A stretch of 9,860 nucleotides of DNA from Actinomycetota bacterium (GTDB lineage Bacteria > Actinomycetota > Actinomycetes > Nanopelagicales > Nanopelagicaceae), in assembly GCA_947487595.1 (NCBI GenBank), contig CANKXJ010000025.1, positions 1 to 9,860 of the forward strand, read 5' to 3'. Made by a program: the position numbers and the translations under genes. Position 1 is the stretch's first letter. Every line of letters starts with the position of its first letter. The notes under the pieces are model-generated. The model was not told where the DNA came from, made no database searches, and saw only the letters and a list, made by a program, of their open reading frames with translations. Below are positions 1-5,398 of the stretch, piece by piece.

Positions 1-879
1 GTATGCATCATCAACCATAAAACCATGACCAAAGAATCCATGAATAGTCCCAGGATATTCCTTCAAAGTAACTCGAACGCCAGCCTGTTCTAGGGCGACT
101 GCGTAGTTAGCACCATCATCGCGCAAAACATCATGCTCTGCTAAGCCAATGATGGCTGGTGCAACATTTTTAAATGTTGTTGCCCGAGCAGGAATGGCGT
201 ATTTGTTATTCATGTGAGCCTCTGGCACATAGAGCCCCCAACACCACTGCATTCCAACTTTTTCTAAACCAAAACCAGTTTCATGAGCAAGATAAGACGG
301 AGCTTCAAAGTCTGTATCAAGGCATGGATAGATAAGCATTTGATAAGCAAGTTTGACATCGCCTGTGTCAGCGGCTTTGAGTGCAACGGCTGCAGCTAAA
401 TTGCCTCCAGCACTATCGCCTCCCACGCCAATCTTTGTTGGATCAATTCCAAAGCGCGCAGCATTCTTTGCAACCCAGAGCAGACCTGCATAACAATCAT
501 CAAAAGGTGTTGGGAATGGATGCTCTGGTGCTTTTTGATAGTTAATTCCAATTACTACAAAGCCAGTCTCTGCTGCGATATTGGTCATCTGCGGGGCATA
601 GCGAAGCGTCCAACTAAAGACCCAACCACCACCATGGAAATAAACGAGAGCGGGTGCATTGGGCTTAACGTTTTTAGGACGATAAATCACTGCATGAAGA
701 TCTGCTGTGGGAGAAGTGAAGTAGGTGTGTTCAGTGTGAACATCATCAGAGAGGGGACCTGCATACTTTAAGTAATCAGCTGCATCTGCTCGGCGCTCTT
801 CCAACGTTGCATCTGCCGGCATTGGGTTATTGACTGCGATGTATTCAAGAAAGGCCTTGGTCTGTGAGTTCATGGTCAT
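1..879 (-). CDS. Alpha/beta hydrolase (HSL/lipase family IV type), 3' end cut by window
   Basis: Reading the minus strand from ATG at 879 gives 293 uninterrupted codons to the window edge. Seen: the oxyanion-hole motif HGGGW at residues 82-86, the nucleophile elbow GDSAGG with Ser156, an acidic member in AEHDVLRDDG (Asp250) and His280 in TIHGFF, in the order and spacing of the catalytic triad of the alpha/beta-hydrolase fold-3 family (hormone-sensitive lipase, carboxylesterases). No signal peptide is visible, so a cytoplasmic ester or lipid hydrolase is likely; the substrate cannot be inferred. Family members are about 300-320 residues, so only a short C-terminal part, after the catalytic His, is missing. 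A second in-frame ATG lies at 873, but 879 is preferred because a -10-like TAACCT lies exactly 7 nt before it, as in a leaderless transcript. The gene is divergent from the VOC gene with a gap of about 50 nt. Confidence 0.93.
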   Translation of the reverse strand, partial: MTMNSQTKAFLEYIAVNNPMPADATLEERRADAADYLKYAGPLSDDVHTEHTYFTSPTADLHAVIYRPKNVKPNAPALVYFHGGGWVFSWTLRYAPQMTNIAAETGFVVIGINYQKAPEHPFPTPFDDCYAGLLWVAKNAARFGIDPTKIGVGGDSAGGNLAAAVALKAADTGDVKLAYQMLIYPCLDTDFEAPSYLAHETGFGLEKVGMQWCWGLYVPEAHMNNKYAIPARATTFKNVAPAIIGLAEHDVLRDDGANYAVALEQAGVRVTLKEYPGTIHGFFGHGFMVDDAY

Positions 880-886
880 GGGCGCA

Positions 887-892
887 AGGTTA
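887..892 (-). promoter_or_regulatory. Putative -10 of leaderless hydrolase transcript
   Basis: On the minus strand, TAACCT (fits TANNNT) is followed by 7 nt and then the hydrolase ATG at 879, so the predicted transcript would begin at or next to the start codon. No Shine-Dalgarno sequence precedes this ATG. No convincing -35 is visible. Confidence 0.4.
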
Positions 893-916
893 TTCCAACT
901 CTTAGGTAATGCGCTC

Positions 917-922
917 TACACT
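917..922 (+). promoter_or_regulatory. Putative -10 of leaderless VOC-protein transcript
   Basis: TACACT (TANNNT) is followed by 7 nt and then ATG at 930. This matches the geometry of the divergent hydrolase promoter and argues that translation of the VOC gene starts at 930 rather than at the upstream in-frame ATG at 909, which would lie before the transcription start. A weak TTCCAA at 893-898 is the only -35 candidate. Confidence 0.4.
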
Positions 923-929
923 TTCACTC

Positions 930-1304
930 ATGTCTATCGCCCACCACGTTTACACCGCCGTTGATTGCGCCAACCCAGTATCTCTTGCCCGCTTTTATGC
1001 AGAGATGACTGGATGGAATGTTGGAGATATAGAAGATGCCGGGGATGAATGGGTAGATCTATTCCACAACGGTGTGCGCATGATGGCCTTTCAAAAAGTT
1101 GCCAACTACATCCCACCCACATGGCCAGAAGGCCCCGTCCCGCAGCAACTTCACTTTGATTTCCATGTGAAAGATCTAGATGTTGGTGAAAGCAAGATTT
1201 TGGCAATCGGTGCCACTAAGCATGAAGTGCAACCAGGAACAAGCTTTAGAGTTTATCTAGACCCAGAAGGTCATCCATTTTGTTTAGTGAAGAATCCGCA
1301 GTAA
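930..1304 (+). CDS. VOC superfamily (glyoxalase/bleomycin-resistance-like) protein
   Basis: The 125-residue product (131 if started at ATG 909) is one vicinal-oxygen-chelate module pair. Seen: an N-terminal strand with a His pair (SIAHHVYTAVD), the helix LARFYAEMTGW, the central LHFDFHVKDLD segment, and the C-terminal YLDPEGHPFCLV, typical of the Glyoxalase-like domain. The His near the start, the His of LHFDFHV and the Glu of DPEGHPF are the usual metal-ligand positions of the superfamily. The family includes glyoxalases, dioxygenases and resistance proteins, and the sequence does not tell which reaction, if any, is catalysed. Length is normal for a stand-alone cytoplasmic VOC protein. A small ORF follows 4 nt after the stop codon and may be co-transcribed. 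Confidence 0.88.
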   Translation: MSIAHHVYTAVDCANPVSLARFYAEMTGWNVGDIEDAGDEWVDLFHNGVRMMAFQKVANYIPPTWPEGPVPQQLHFDFHVKDLDVGESKILAIGATKHEVQPGTSFRVYLDPEGHPFCLVKNPQ

Positions 1305-1308
1305 CGCC

Positions 1309-1509
1309 ATGTGGTTAATGAGGAAAATCCAAGGGGTGTTCTCTAAAAAACCTAGAAATAGCGATTCTGAAAGCCGCCTTGATCCCAACGATAATCAATA
1401 CCGCAGAATGAAATTTGAAATGAAGGCAGCTGGCGGTCTTAATGGACACATGATGCGCAGAGTGGCAAATTTTACAGATCCAACGCCGCTGGATGAAGAA
1501 GAGTTCTAG
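1309..1509 (+). CDS. Small protein of unknown function (66 aa)
   Basis: ATG at 1309 lies 4 nt after the VOC stop and opens 66 codons; a second in-frame ATG at 1318 would give 63. I do not recognise a family. The product is hydrophilic and has no membrane segment or signal peptide: a basic N-terminal half (MRKIQGVFSKKPRN), a middle with KFEMKAAGGLNGHMMRR, and a short acidic tail ending PLDEEEF. There is no clear Shine-Dalgarno sequence, so translation probably depends on coupling to the VOC gene if the ORF is real. The opposite strand also has an ORF of similar length here (1315-1521), so openness alone is weak support; the tight operon-like spacing favours the plus strand. A conserved small actinobacterial protein is possible but was not tested. 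Confidence 0.5.
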   Translation: MWLMRKIQGVFSKKPRNSDSESRLDPNDNQYRRMKFEMKAAGGLNGHMMRRVANFTDPTPLDEEEF

Positions 1510-1570
1510 CGTTAGTTTCAATTCCAGTAATGCACTGCTAGAGGGGCGCCCTTAGACTGCCTTTATGGCT

Positions 1571-1617
1571 AGTGAATAATTCACTTAGTGTTCACTAATT
1601 AAGCACCATAAGTGCTT
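1571..1617. promoter_or_regulatory. Cluster of dyads upstream of arsC (possible operators)
   Basis: Three perfect inverted repeats are packed here: AGTGAA-TAA-TTCACT at 1571-1585, TTAGTG-TT-CACTAA at 1585-1598, and AAGCAC-5 nt-GTGCTT at 1601-1617. The last is followed by a few T residues and could also act as a weak terminator hairpin. All lie in the 152-nt gap between the small ORF and arsC, upstream of its -10 candidate. The dyads overlap the direct repeats annotated separately, so the same bases might bind either a dimeric repressor or tandem PhoP-like monomers. Confidence 0.4.
1579..1611 (+). promoter_or_regulatory. PHO-box-like direct repeats upstream of arsC
   Basis: Three units start exactly 11 nt apart: ATTCACT at 1579, GTTCACT at 1590 and AAGCACC at 1601. 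Actinobacterial PhoP binds tandem 11-nt units with core GTTCACC; the three match that core at 5, 6 and 4 of 7 positions. A -10-like TATAGC follows at 1627-1632 and arsC starts at 1662. The same type of repeat is present before pstC and pstS in this window, which supports the reading, but binding is inferred from sequence only. Confidence 0.4.
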
Positions 1618-1626
1618 TTGTAGCGC

Positions 1627-1653
1627 TATAGCGTTTGCATTGAAAAAGGGGGG
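1627..1653 (+). promoter_or_regulatory. Putative arsC -10 and Shine-Dalgarno region
   Basis: TATAGC at 1627-1632 matches four of six -10 consensus positions. It also lies inside the 10-bp palindrome CGCTATAGCG (1624-1633). A purine-rich AAAAAGGGGGG at 1643-1653 lies 8 nt before the GTG at 1662 and is a strong ribosome binding site, in contrast to the leaderless genes elsewhere in the window. It is the main evidence for the GTG start. Confidence 0.45.
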
Positions 1654-1661
1654 CTGCACTA

Positions 1662-2324
1662 GTGTCAAACAAGGCTCATTTAGAGGGATTCGTTGTCCTA
1701 GAGGATGTTAAAGGCCAATTATTGAAGTTAGCCGAGAAGCAACACCTAGTTTTTAGGGGCAAGTTAAGCCTTGAGACGATTGAACAGTATGTTTTTGAAT
1801 CCTATGCACTTCTAGATAAATCCAGCGAGATAAAGATTTATCTACCCTCTTTAGCTGAGCGATTTTCCAGGGATCGACTTCAAGCTCTATTAAAGATTGA
1901 ACAGGCTGAGAGCTCAGATGTCAAAGATGTTTTATTCGTTTGCATTCATAACTCTGGTCGCTCTCAGATGGCCGCTGGATTTATGAGCAATCTTGGTGGC
2001 GAGCGAGTAGTAGTCCGCTCTGCCGGTTCAGCGCCTAAAGAGAGTATTTCACTCATAGTTGTCGAGGCAATGGCTGAAGTCGGGATAGATATCTCTCTTG
2101 AATATCCAAAACCACTGACTGAGGAAGTTGTTCGTGCCGCAGATGCTGTCATCACAATGGGATGCGGAGATGCTTGCCCTGTGTATCCAGGCAAGCGATA
2201 TGAGGATTGGGTTCTAGATGATCCAGCAGGGCAGGGTATTGACTCTGTGCGCATAATTCGCGATGAGATTAAACAACGAGTTGAGCACTTGCTATCAGAG
2301 TTATTTACTGTGCAAGAACTTTGA
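1662..2324 (+). CDS. arsC: Arsenate reductase, arsenate-mycothiol transferase type, with N-terminal three-helix domain
   Basis: The 220-residue protein starts at GTG with a strong Shine-Dalgarno sequence 8 nt upstream. Residues about 11-80 are a helical domain (LxKLAEKQHLVF, LETIEQYVFESYALL, LPSLAERFSRDRLQALL) resembling the three-helix dimerisation domain often fused to actinobacterial ArsC. Residues 88-215 are a low-molecular-weight phosphatase-fold domain: P-loop CIHNSGR with nucleophile Cys94 and Arg100, followed by SQMAAGF; then TMGCGDACP (Cys168, Cys172) and KRYEDWVLDDPAG with the general-acid Asp of the DDP loop. The HNSGR form and GKRYEDW-DDPAG block match the mycothiol-dependent arsenate reductases rather than the thioredoxin class. 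Its role would be reduction of arsenate to arsenite in the cytoplasm. No arsenite exporter or ArsR lies in the window, so it is an orphan here. The upstream region carries PHO-box-like repeats. Confidence 0.88.
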   Translation: MSNKAHLEGFVVLEDVKGQLLKLAEKQHLVFRGKLSLETIEQYVFESYALLDKSSEIKIYLPSLAERFSRDRLQALLKIEQAESSDVKDVLFVCIHNSGRSQMAAGFMSNLGGERVVVRSAGSAPKESISLIVVEAMAEVGIDISLEYPKPLTEEVVRAADAVITMGCGDACPVYPGKRYEDWVLDDPAGQGIDSVRIIRDEIKQRVEHLLSELFTVQEL

Positions 2325-2374
2325 TATGTAAGGCTGTTCAGCAGTAATTCATCAAAAATCTACACAATCAACCT

Positions 2375-2402
2375 TTTACATCTATCCCTTTGTATGTAAT
2401 TT
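2375..2402 (+). promoter_or_regulatory. Promoter of the glutamate-family dehydrogenase, leaderless
   Basis: TTTACA at 2375-2380 (five of six -35 consensus bases), a 16-nt spacer and TAATTT at 2397-2402 form a good promoter. The -10 ends 6 nt before the ATG at 2409, predicting a transcript that starts at the initiation codon. No Shine-Dalgarno sequence is present. Confidence 0.55.
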
Positions 2403-2408
2403 TACGCC

Positions 2409-3644
2409 ATGACTCATTCTGGTTCGTCGGCCTTTGCCGAAGTTAATGAAAAAGTACATCAAGCTGGAGAAATCCTGGGCTTAAAGTCAGGAGTTATTGC
2501 TGCATTAAGCAGCTGTGAAAGAGAAGTGGTGATTTCAATCCCACTTCGAAAAGGCAATGATGTGGAAGTGCTCACTGGGTACAGAGTCCAGCATTCAAGT
2601 GCTCGCGGTCCACGCAAAGGCGGCATCCGTTTTCATCAAGATGTAGATCTAGATGAGGTCCGCGCTTTAGCATCACTGATGACTTGGAAGACGGCTCTAA
2701 TCGATGTTCCCTTTGGAGGAGCAAAAGGTGGAGTTGCCGTCGATGCATCTCTCCTTACGCTGATCGAAAAAGAAGAAATTATTCGACGCTGGACTCGCTC
2801 TCTCGTTCACGTCCTAGGCCATCACCGTGATATACCCGCTCCCGATATGGGAACTGACTCACAAACTATGGCCTGGCTTATGGATGAGTTTCACCGCTTG
2901 GAGGGCTTTCAACCTGCCTGTGTTACTGGCAAACCAGTAGAGCTCTTTGGAGCCCCAGGGCGAGAAGAGGCCACGGGGCGAGGAGTTGCTCAGATTGCTG
3001 CAGCAACGTTGGAAAAGAATAACGTCAAAGTTAAAGGTGCAACCGTTGCAATTCAGGGCTTTGGAAATGTTGGACGCTACGCAGCGTTGGTATGTCAAGA
3101 GCTAGGTATGAAAGTTATTGCAATCTCTGATGTTTCTGGTGGGGTTGTAGATAAAAAGGGTATCGACATAACTTCAATTTTTATGCACAAAACATTGGAG
3201 AGCGTACAAGCCGAGGAGAGAATAGGTGCTTCAGAGGTATTGGAAATAAATTGCGATGTCTTAATTCCTGCAGCCCTTGGCGCTGTAATAAATGAAACAA
3301 ATTGCGCCCGCATAAATGCTGACTTCATTATTGAAGGTGCAAATCAGCCCATAACTATCGCAGCAGATCGTGAGCTTCGCACACAGGGTGTTGTCATCGT
3401 TCCGGATATTCTTGCCAATTCAGGAGGAGTCATGGGCTCCTACTTTGAATGGACTCAAAATATCCAAGAGTTCAGCTGGCCTATCGACAAGTTCCGACGT
3501 GAATTAGATACTCGCATGGAAAAAGCCTTCGGAAATGTTCATAAAGTATCGAAGAAATATTCAGTAGATTTACGGACCGCCGCCTTTATCGTTTCAGTCG
3601 AACGGGTAGCGCGAGCCTTTGAACTGAGAGGATCACTCGTGTGA
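2409..3644 (+). CDS. gdhA: Glu/Leu/Phe/Val dehydrogenase (glutamate dehydrogenase-like)
   Basis: The 411-residue protein is full length for the shorter, hexameric-type glutamate dehydrogenase family. Seen: the substrate-domain motif GPRKGGIRFH (Lys70), MTWK (Lys94), PFGGAKGG with the catalytic-type Lys106, and PAPDMGTD with Asp146. The Rossmann motif is GFGNVG at 217-222, followed by AISDVSGG, and the C-terminal block is PDILANSGGVMGSYFEW. The reaction would be reversible NAD(P)-dependent deamination of glutamate to 2-oxoglutarate and ammonia in the cytoplasm; Leu, Phe or Val as substrate cannot be excluded by eye. The start is set by a leaderless-type promoter ending 6 nt upstream. The TGA stop overlaps by 4 nt the GTG of a possible 37-codon ORF. 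Confidence is high for the family and moderate for glutamate as the substrate. Confidence 0.93.
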   Translation: MTHSGSSAFAEVNEKVHQAGEILGLKSGVIAALSSCEREVVISIPLRKGNDVEVLTGYRVQHSSARGPRKGGIRFHQDVDLDEVRALASLMTWKTALIDVPFGGAKGGVAVDASLLTLIEKEEIIRRWTRSLVHVLGHHRDIPAPDMGTDSQTMAWLMDEFHRLEGFQPACVTGKPVELFGAPGREEATGRGVAQIAAATLEKNNVKVKGATVAIQGFGNVGRYAALVCQELGMKVIAISDVSGGVVDKKGIDITSIFMHKTLESVQAEERIGASEVLEINCDVLIPAALGAVINETNCARINADFIIEGANQPITIAADRELRTQGVVIVPDILANSGGVMGSYFEWTQNIQEFSWPIDKFRRELDTRMEKAFGNVHKVSKKYSVDLRTAAFIVSVERVARAFELRGSLV

Positions 3645-3754
3645 CGAGCTTCTTTAGGACAGTTGTGAGAAATATTCGCCGGGCGGTACAGAGTCAGAGA
3701 TTTAAGAAGAATCAATTCAAAAAAGGGCGTGGCGAGGAGTTCCACCACGAATAA
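3641..3754 (+). CDS. Possible small basic protein (37 aa) overlapping the dehydrogenase stop
   Basis: GTG at 3641 overlaps the dehydrogenase TGA as GTGA and opens 37 codons ending with TAA at 3752-3754. A Shine-Dalgarno-like AGAGGA at 3627-3632 lies 8 nt upstream, so translational coupling is plausible. The peptide is strongly basic and amphipathic at first (TSFFRTVVRNIRRAVQ), then carries FKKNQFKKGRG, and ends with acidic residues and His (EEFHHE). I recognise no family. No transmembrane segment is present. An ORF this short can arise by chance; the overlap and ribosome binding site are the only positive evidence. Confidence 0.38.
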   Translation: MTSFFRTVVRNIRRAVQSQRFKKNQFKKGRGEEFHHE

Positions 3755-3761
3755 GTCGGCT

Positions 3762-3781
3762 CATCATCTACAACGATGATG
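3762..3781. repeat. Inverted repeat after the dehydrogenase/small-ORF unit
   Basis: CATCATC and GATGATG form a perfect 7-bp stem around a 6-nt loop (TACAAC). It lies just after the possible 37-codon ORF and before the TMEM175-like gene. No T tract follows, so it is not a typical intrinsic terminator, but it could be an mRNA 3'-end hairpin. Confidence 0.35.
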
Positions 3782-3815
3782 CTGTGCACTGTGGGTGATA
3801 CACAATGGGCGGGTC

Positions 3816-3844
3816 TTGCACTTCTGAAAGCTTCCAGTTATTTT
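3816..3844 (+). promoter_or_regulatory. Putative promoter of the TMEM175-like gene
   Basis: TTGCAC at 3816-3821, a 17-nt spacer and TATTTT at 3839-3844 give canonical promoter spacing. Transcription would start near 3851, downstream of the ATG at 3776 and 24 nt before the ATG at 3875, supporting the shorter protein. Confidence 0.4.
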
Positions 3845-3874
3845 ACTCCCAATCTAATTGGATGGGATAGCAAC

Positions 3875-4540
3875 ATGGAGAAGAAATTCAAAGATATCAG
3901 TCATAATTTTATCGATACATTAAGTGATGGTGTCTTTTCTATTGCATTAACACTTCTTGGCCTAAATGTGGTCGAAATGGTTCCAGAAATTAGTAAGAGC
4001 GAAAATTTGAATACCGCGATAATTGAACATTGGCCTACGTTCTTTGCATACATACTCGGCTTTGTCGTTCTCTTTTCAACTTGGTATCAGTATCACGCTG
4101 GTAGTCAATACACAGAGGGCACAAACGCGTGGATAGTTTGGCAGCATGGATTGAGCATGGCATGGGTTGCATTGATGCCATTTGGTGTCGCACTGCTTGC
4201 GCACAATCTTGATACTCCGAACCGTAAATGGGGAGTTTTCTATTTCGGAATCTGCTTGTTCGGGAACTATTGGACAACAATGATCTTGGCTGCATTTGTT
4301 AAGTTCAAGTTCCCAGTTTCTTACACAAGTGAACTTCCTGTTCCTGCCGAATTGATGCGAAAAGCCACGCCAATTTTTATGGGAGCAACTGCGCTCTTGG
4401 GAGCATTGTTGGTATCAGTTTCTCTATATTCTCCGTGGGCCGCACTTATCGGTTATGGAATTTATGTACTTTCTAATGTTTCACCGATTCATACTCTGAA
4501 TCGAGTTAAGCCTCTTTTTGACAAGATTCTGGTCCACTGA
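3875..4540 (+). CDS. TMEM175/DUF1211-like integral membrane protein (putative K+ channel family)
   Basis: From ATG 3875 the product has 221 residues and begins MEKKFKDISHNF, leading straight into the family hallmark LSDGVFSIALTLLGL (SDG at residues 17-19). A second hallmark is STWYQYH after the next membrane helix, like the W..H motif of the family. About six hydrophobic helices can be traced: near VFSIALTLLGL, PTFFAYILGFVVLF, GLSMAWVALMPFGVALL, FYFGICLFGNYWTTMILAAF, PIFMGATALLGALLVSV and AALIGYGIYVLSN. Bacterial TMEM175 relatives have been described as potassium-permeable channels; function here is inferred from family only. The frame extends upstream to ATG 3776, but that adds 33 residues absent from the usual N-terminus and lies before a plausible promoter. 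The gene ends close to the tRNA-Lys, which is on the other strand. Confidence 0.82.
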   Translation: MEKKFKDISHNFIDTLSDGVFSIALTLLGLNVVEMVPEISKSENLNTAIIEHWPTFFAYILGFVVLFSTWYQYHAGSQYTEGTNAWIVWQHGLSMAWVALMPFGVALLAHNLDTPNRKWGVFYFGICLFGNYWTTMILAAFVKFKFPVSYTSELPVPAELMRKATPIFMGATALLGALLVSVSLYSPWAALIGYGIYVLSNVSPIHTLNRVKPLFDKILVH

Positions 4541-4581
4541 GTTAAAGCTTTGGACATAGAACTCGGATTCACTTACATAAG

Positions 4582-4654
4582 TGGGTGGTGAGGGACTCGA
4601 ACCCCCGACCCGGTGATTAAGAGTCACCTGCTCTACCAACTGAGCTAACCACCC
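4582..4654 (-). tRNA. tRNA-Lys (CTT)
   Basis: The 73-nt minus-strand sequence folds as a complete cloverleaf: acceptor GGGTGGT/ACCACCC, D arm GCTC/GAGC with AGTTGGTA, anticodon stem GGTGA/TCACC with loop CTCTTAA (anticodon CTT, decoding AAG), a 5-nt variable loop, and T arm GGGGG/CCCTC around TTCGAGT. The discriminator is A. The 3' CCA is not encoded (the genome continues CTT), so it must be added after transcription. A 6-bp dyad (CACTTA/TAAGTG, 4570-4583) overlaps its 3' end, but no U-tract terminator is seen. Confidence 0.97.
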
Positions 4655-4700
4655 GATGCACACAGGCGCCGGAAACGCTTGAATGCAGGTGGAAACCTAT

Positions 4701-4720
4701 CAGCAAGAGCGGCCTTGCTG
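4701..4720. repeat. Perfect 7-bp dyad between tRNA-Lys and the HNH gene
   Basis: CAGCAAG (4701-4707) and CTTGCTG (4714-4720) are exact reverse complements around AGCGGC. The right arm overlaps the proposed -35 (TTGCTG) of the HNH gene, so it could be an operator. It has no T tract in either direction. Confidence 0.4.
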
Positions 4721-4743
4721 CACATCCCCGACACCGCCAAAAT
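4715..4743 (+). promoter_or_regulatory. Weak leaderless promoter candidate for the HNH gene
   Basis: TTGCTG at 4715-4720, a 17-nt spacer, then CAAAAT at 4738-4743 (four of six -10 bases) and 6 nt to the ATG at 4750. The spacing fits the leaderless genes in this window, but both hexamers are imperfect. Confidence 0.3.
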
Positions 4744-4749
4744 GCTCTT

Positions 4750-5397
4750 ATGAGTCACTGGGAAATAAGGATTGCCCTAGTCCTAACGCTCTTTCTTGCA
4801 GGGATTCCAGAATCCTCTAGCGCTGCAACCCCAACAGTTTCAGATGTGATTGCAACGATGGCTGTGAAGGGCCGTGCTCCAAAGACTGGATATGCAAGAG
4901 AGCAATTCGGCACTGCTTGGAAAGATGTGGATGGAAATAGCTGTGACACCCGCAACGATATTTTGAAAAGAGATCTCATTGATGTGGTCTATAAAGATCG
5001 CTGCACGATTCTGAGTGGAATCTTGCCTGATCCATTTTCAGGGGAAAGTATTGATTTTGTTCGAGGGGTTGGCACAAGCAACGCCGTGCAGATAGATCAC
5101 GTGGTGGCACTTTCAAATGCCTGGCAAACAGGAGCTTTCAAATTAACTCTTGAAAAGCGCACTGCTTTTGCAAATGATCCACTCAATCTTTTGGCAGTAA
5201 AAGGTGTTTTAAATTCACAAAAAGGCGATGGGGATGCAGCAACGTGGTTGCCACCTAAGAAGAGTTATCGATGTGCCTACGTTGCTAGGCAAGTGGCAGT
5301 AAAAGCTAAATATGGTTTGTGGTTAACGGCCCCTGAAAAGGCGGCGATTGTGAAGATTATTGCAACGTGCCCAAAACAAGTTGTGCCAAGTAATTAA
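4750..5397 (+). CDS. Secreted HNH endonuclease family protein (DUF1524-like)
   Basis: The 215-residue protein starts with a signal-peptide-like segment: Arg7, the hydrophobic stretch IALVLTLFLAG, then small residues and a plausible cleavage after SSSAA near residue 25-26. The mature part carries the block GYAREQFGTAWKDVDGNSCDTRNDIL, then VQIDHVVALSNAW with the catalytic-type Asp116-His117, then DPLNLLAVKGVLNSQKGDGDAATWLPP supplying Asn146, Asn155 and acidic residues. This is the beta-beta-alpha metal HNH layout of exported actinobacterial DUF1524-like nucleases. Four Cys (65, 85, 175, 207) would allow two disulfides outside the membrane. A role in extracellular nucleic acid breakdown, for example nutrient scavenging, is inference. 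The stop codon is one base from the convergent ppa stop. Confidence 0.88.
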   Translation: MSHWEIRIALVLTLFLAGIPESSSAATPTVSDVIATMAVKGRAPKTGYAREQFGTAWKDVDGNSCDTRNDILKRDLIDVVYKDRCTILSGILPDPFSGESIDFVRGVGTSNAVQIDHVVALSNAWQTGAFKLTLEKRTAFANDPLNLLAVKGVLNSQKGDGDAATWLPPKKSYRCAYVARQVAVKAKYGLWLTAPEKAAIVKIIATCPKQVVPSN

Positions 5398-5398
5398 C

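Noticed and set aside
520..771. Open frame of 83 codons on plus strand
   Set aside because: It lies antisense within the alpha/beta hydrolase, which has clear catalytic motifs; the plus-strand product has no recognisable features.
1315..1521. Minus-strand frame of 68 codons opposite the 66-residue ORF
   Set aside because: It has no recognisable domain, ribosome binding site or operon context, whereas the plus-strand ORF follows the VOC gene by 4 nt. The choice is only moderately secure.
1544..1551. GGGCGCCC palindrome after the 66-residue ORF as a terminator
   Set aside because: It is self-complementary without a loop and has no following T tract.
2347..2364. ATTCATC followed 11 nt later by ATCTACA upstream of the dehydrogenase as PHO units
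   Set aside because: The second unit does not match the core, and a good -35/-10 promoter lies downstream without needing an activator.
4570..4583. CACTTA/TAAGTG dyad at the 3' end of tRNA-Lys as a terminator
   Set aside because: The stem is 6 bp with an impossible 2-nt loop, overlaps the mature tRNA end, and no U tract follows.
4718..4735. Two CAC-containing units 11 nt apart (CTGCACA, CGACACC) before the HNH gene, considered as a PHO box
   Set aside because: Only three to four of seven core positions match in each, close to what chance would give; not reported as a PHO site.
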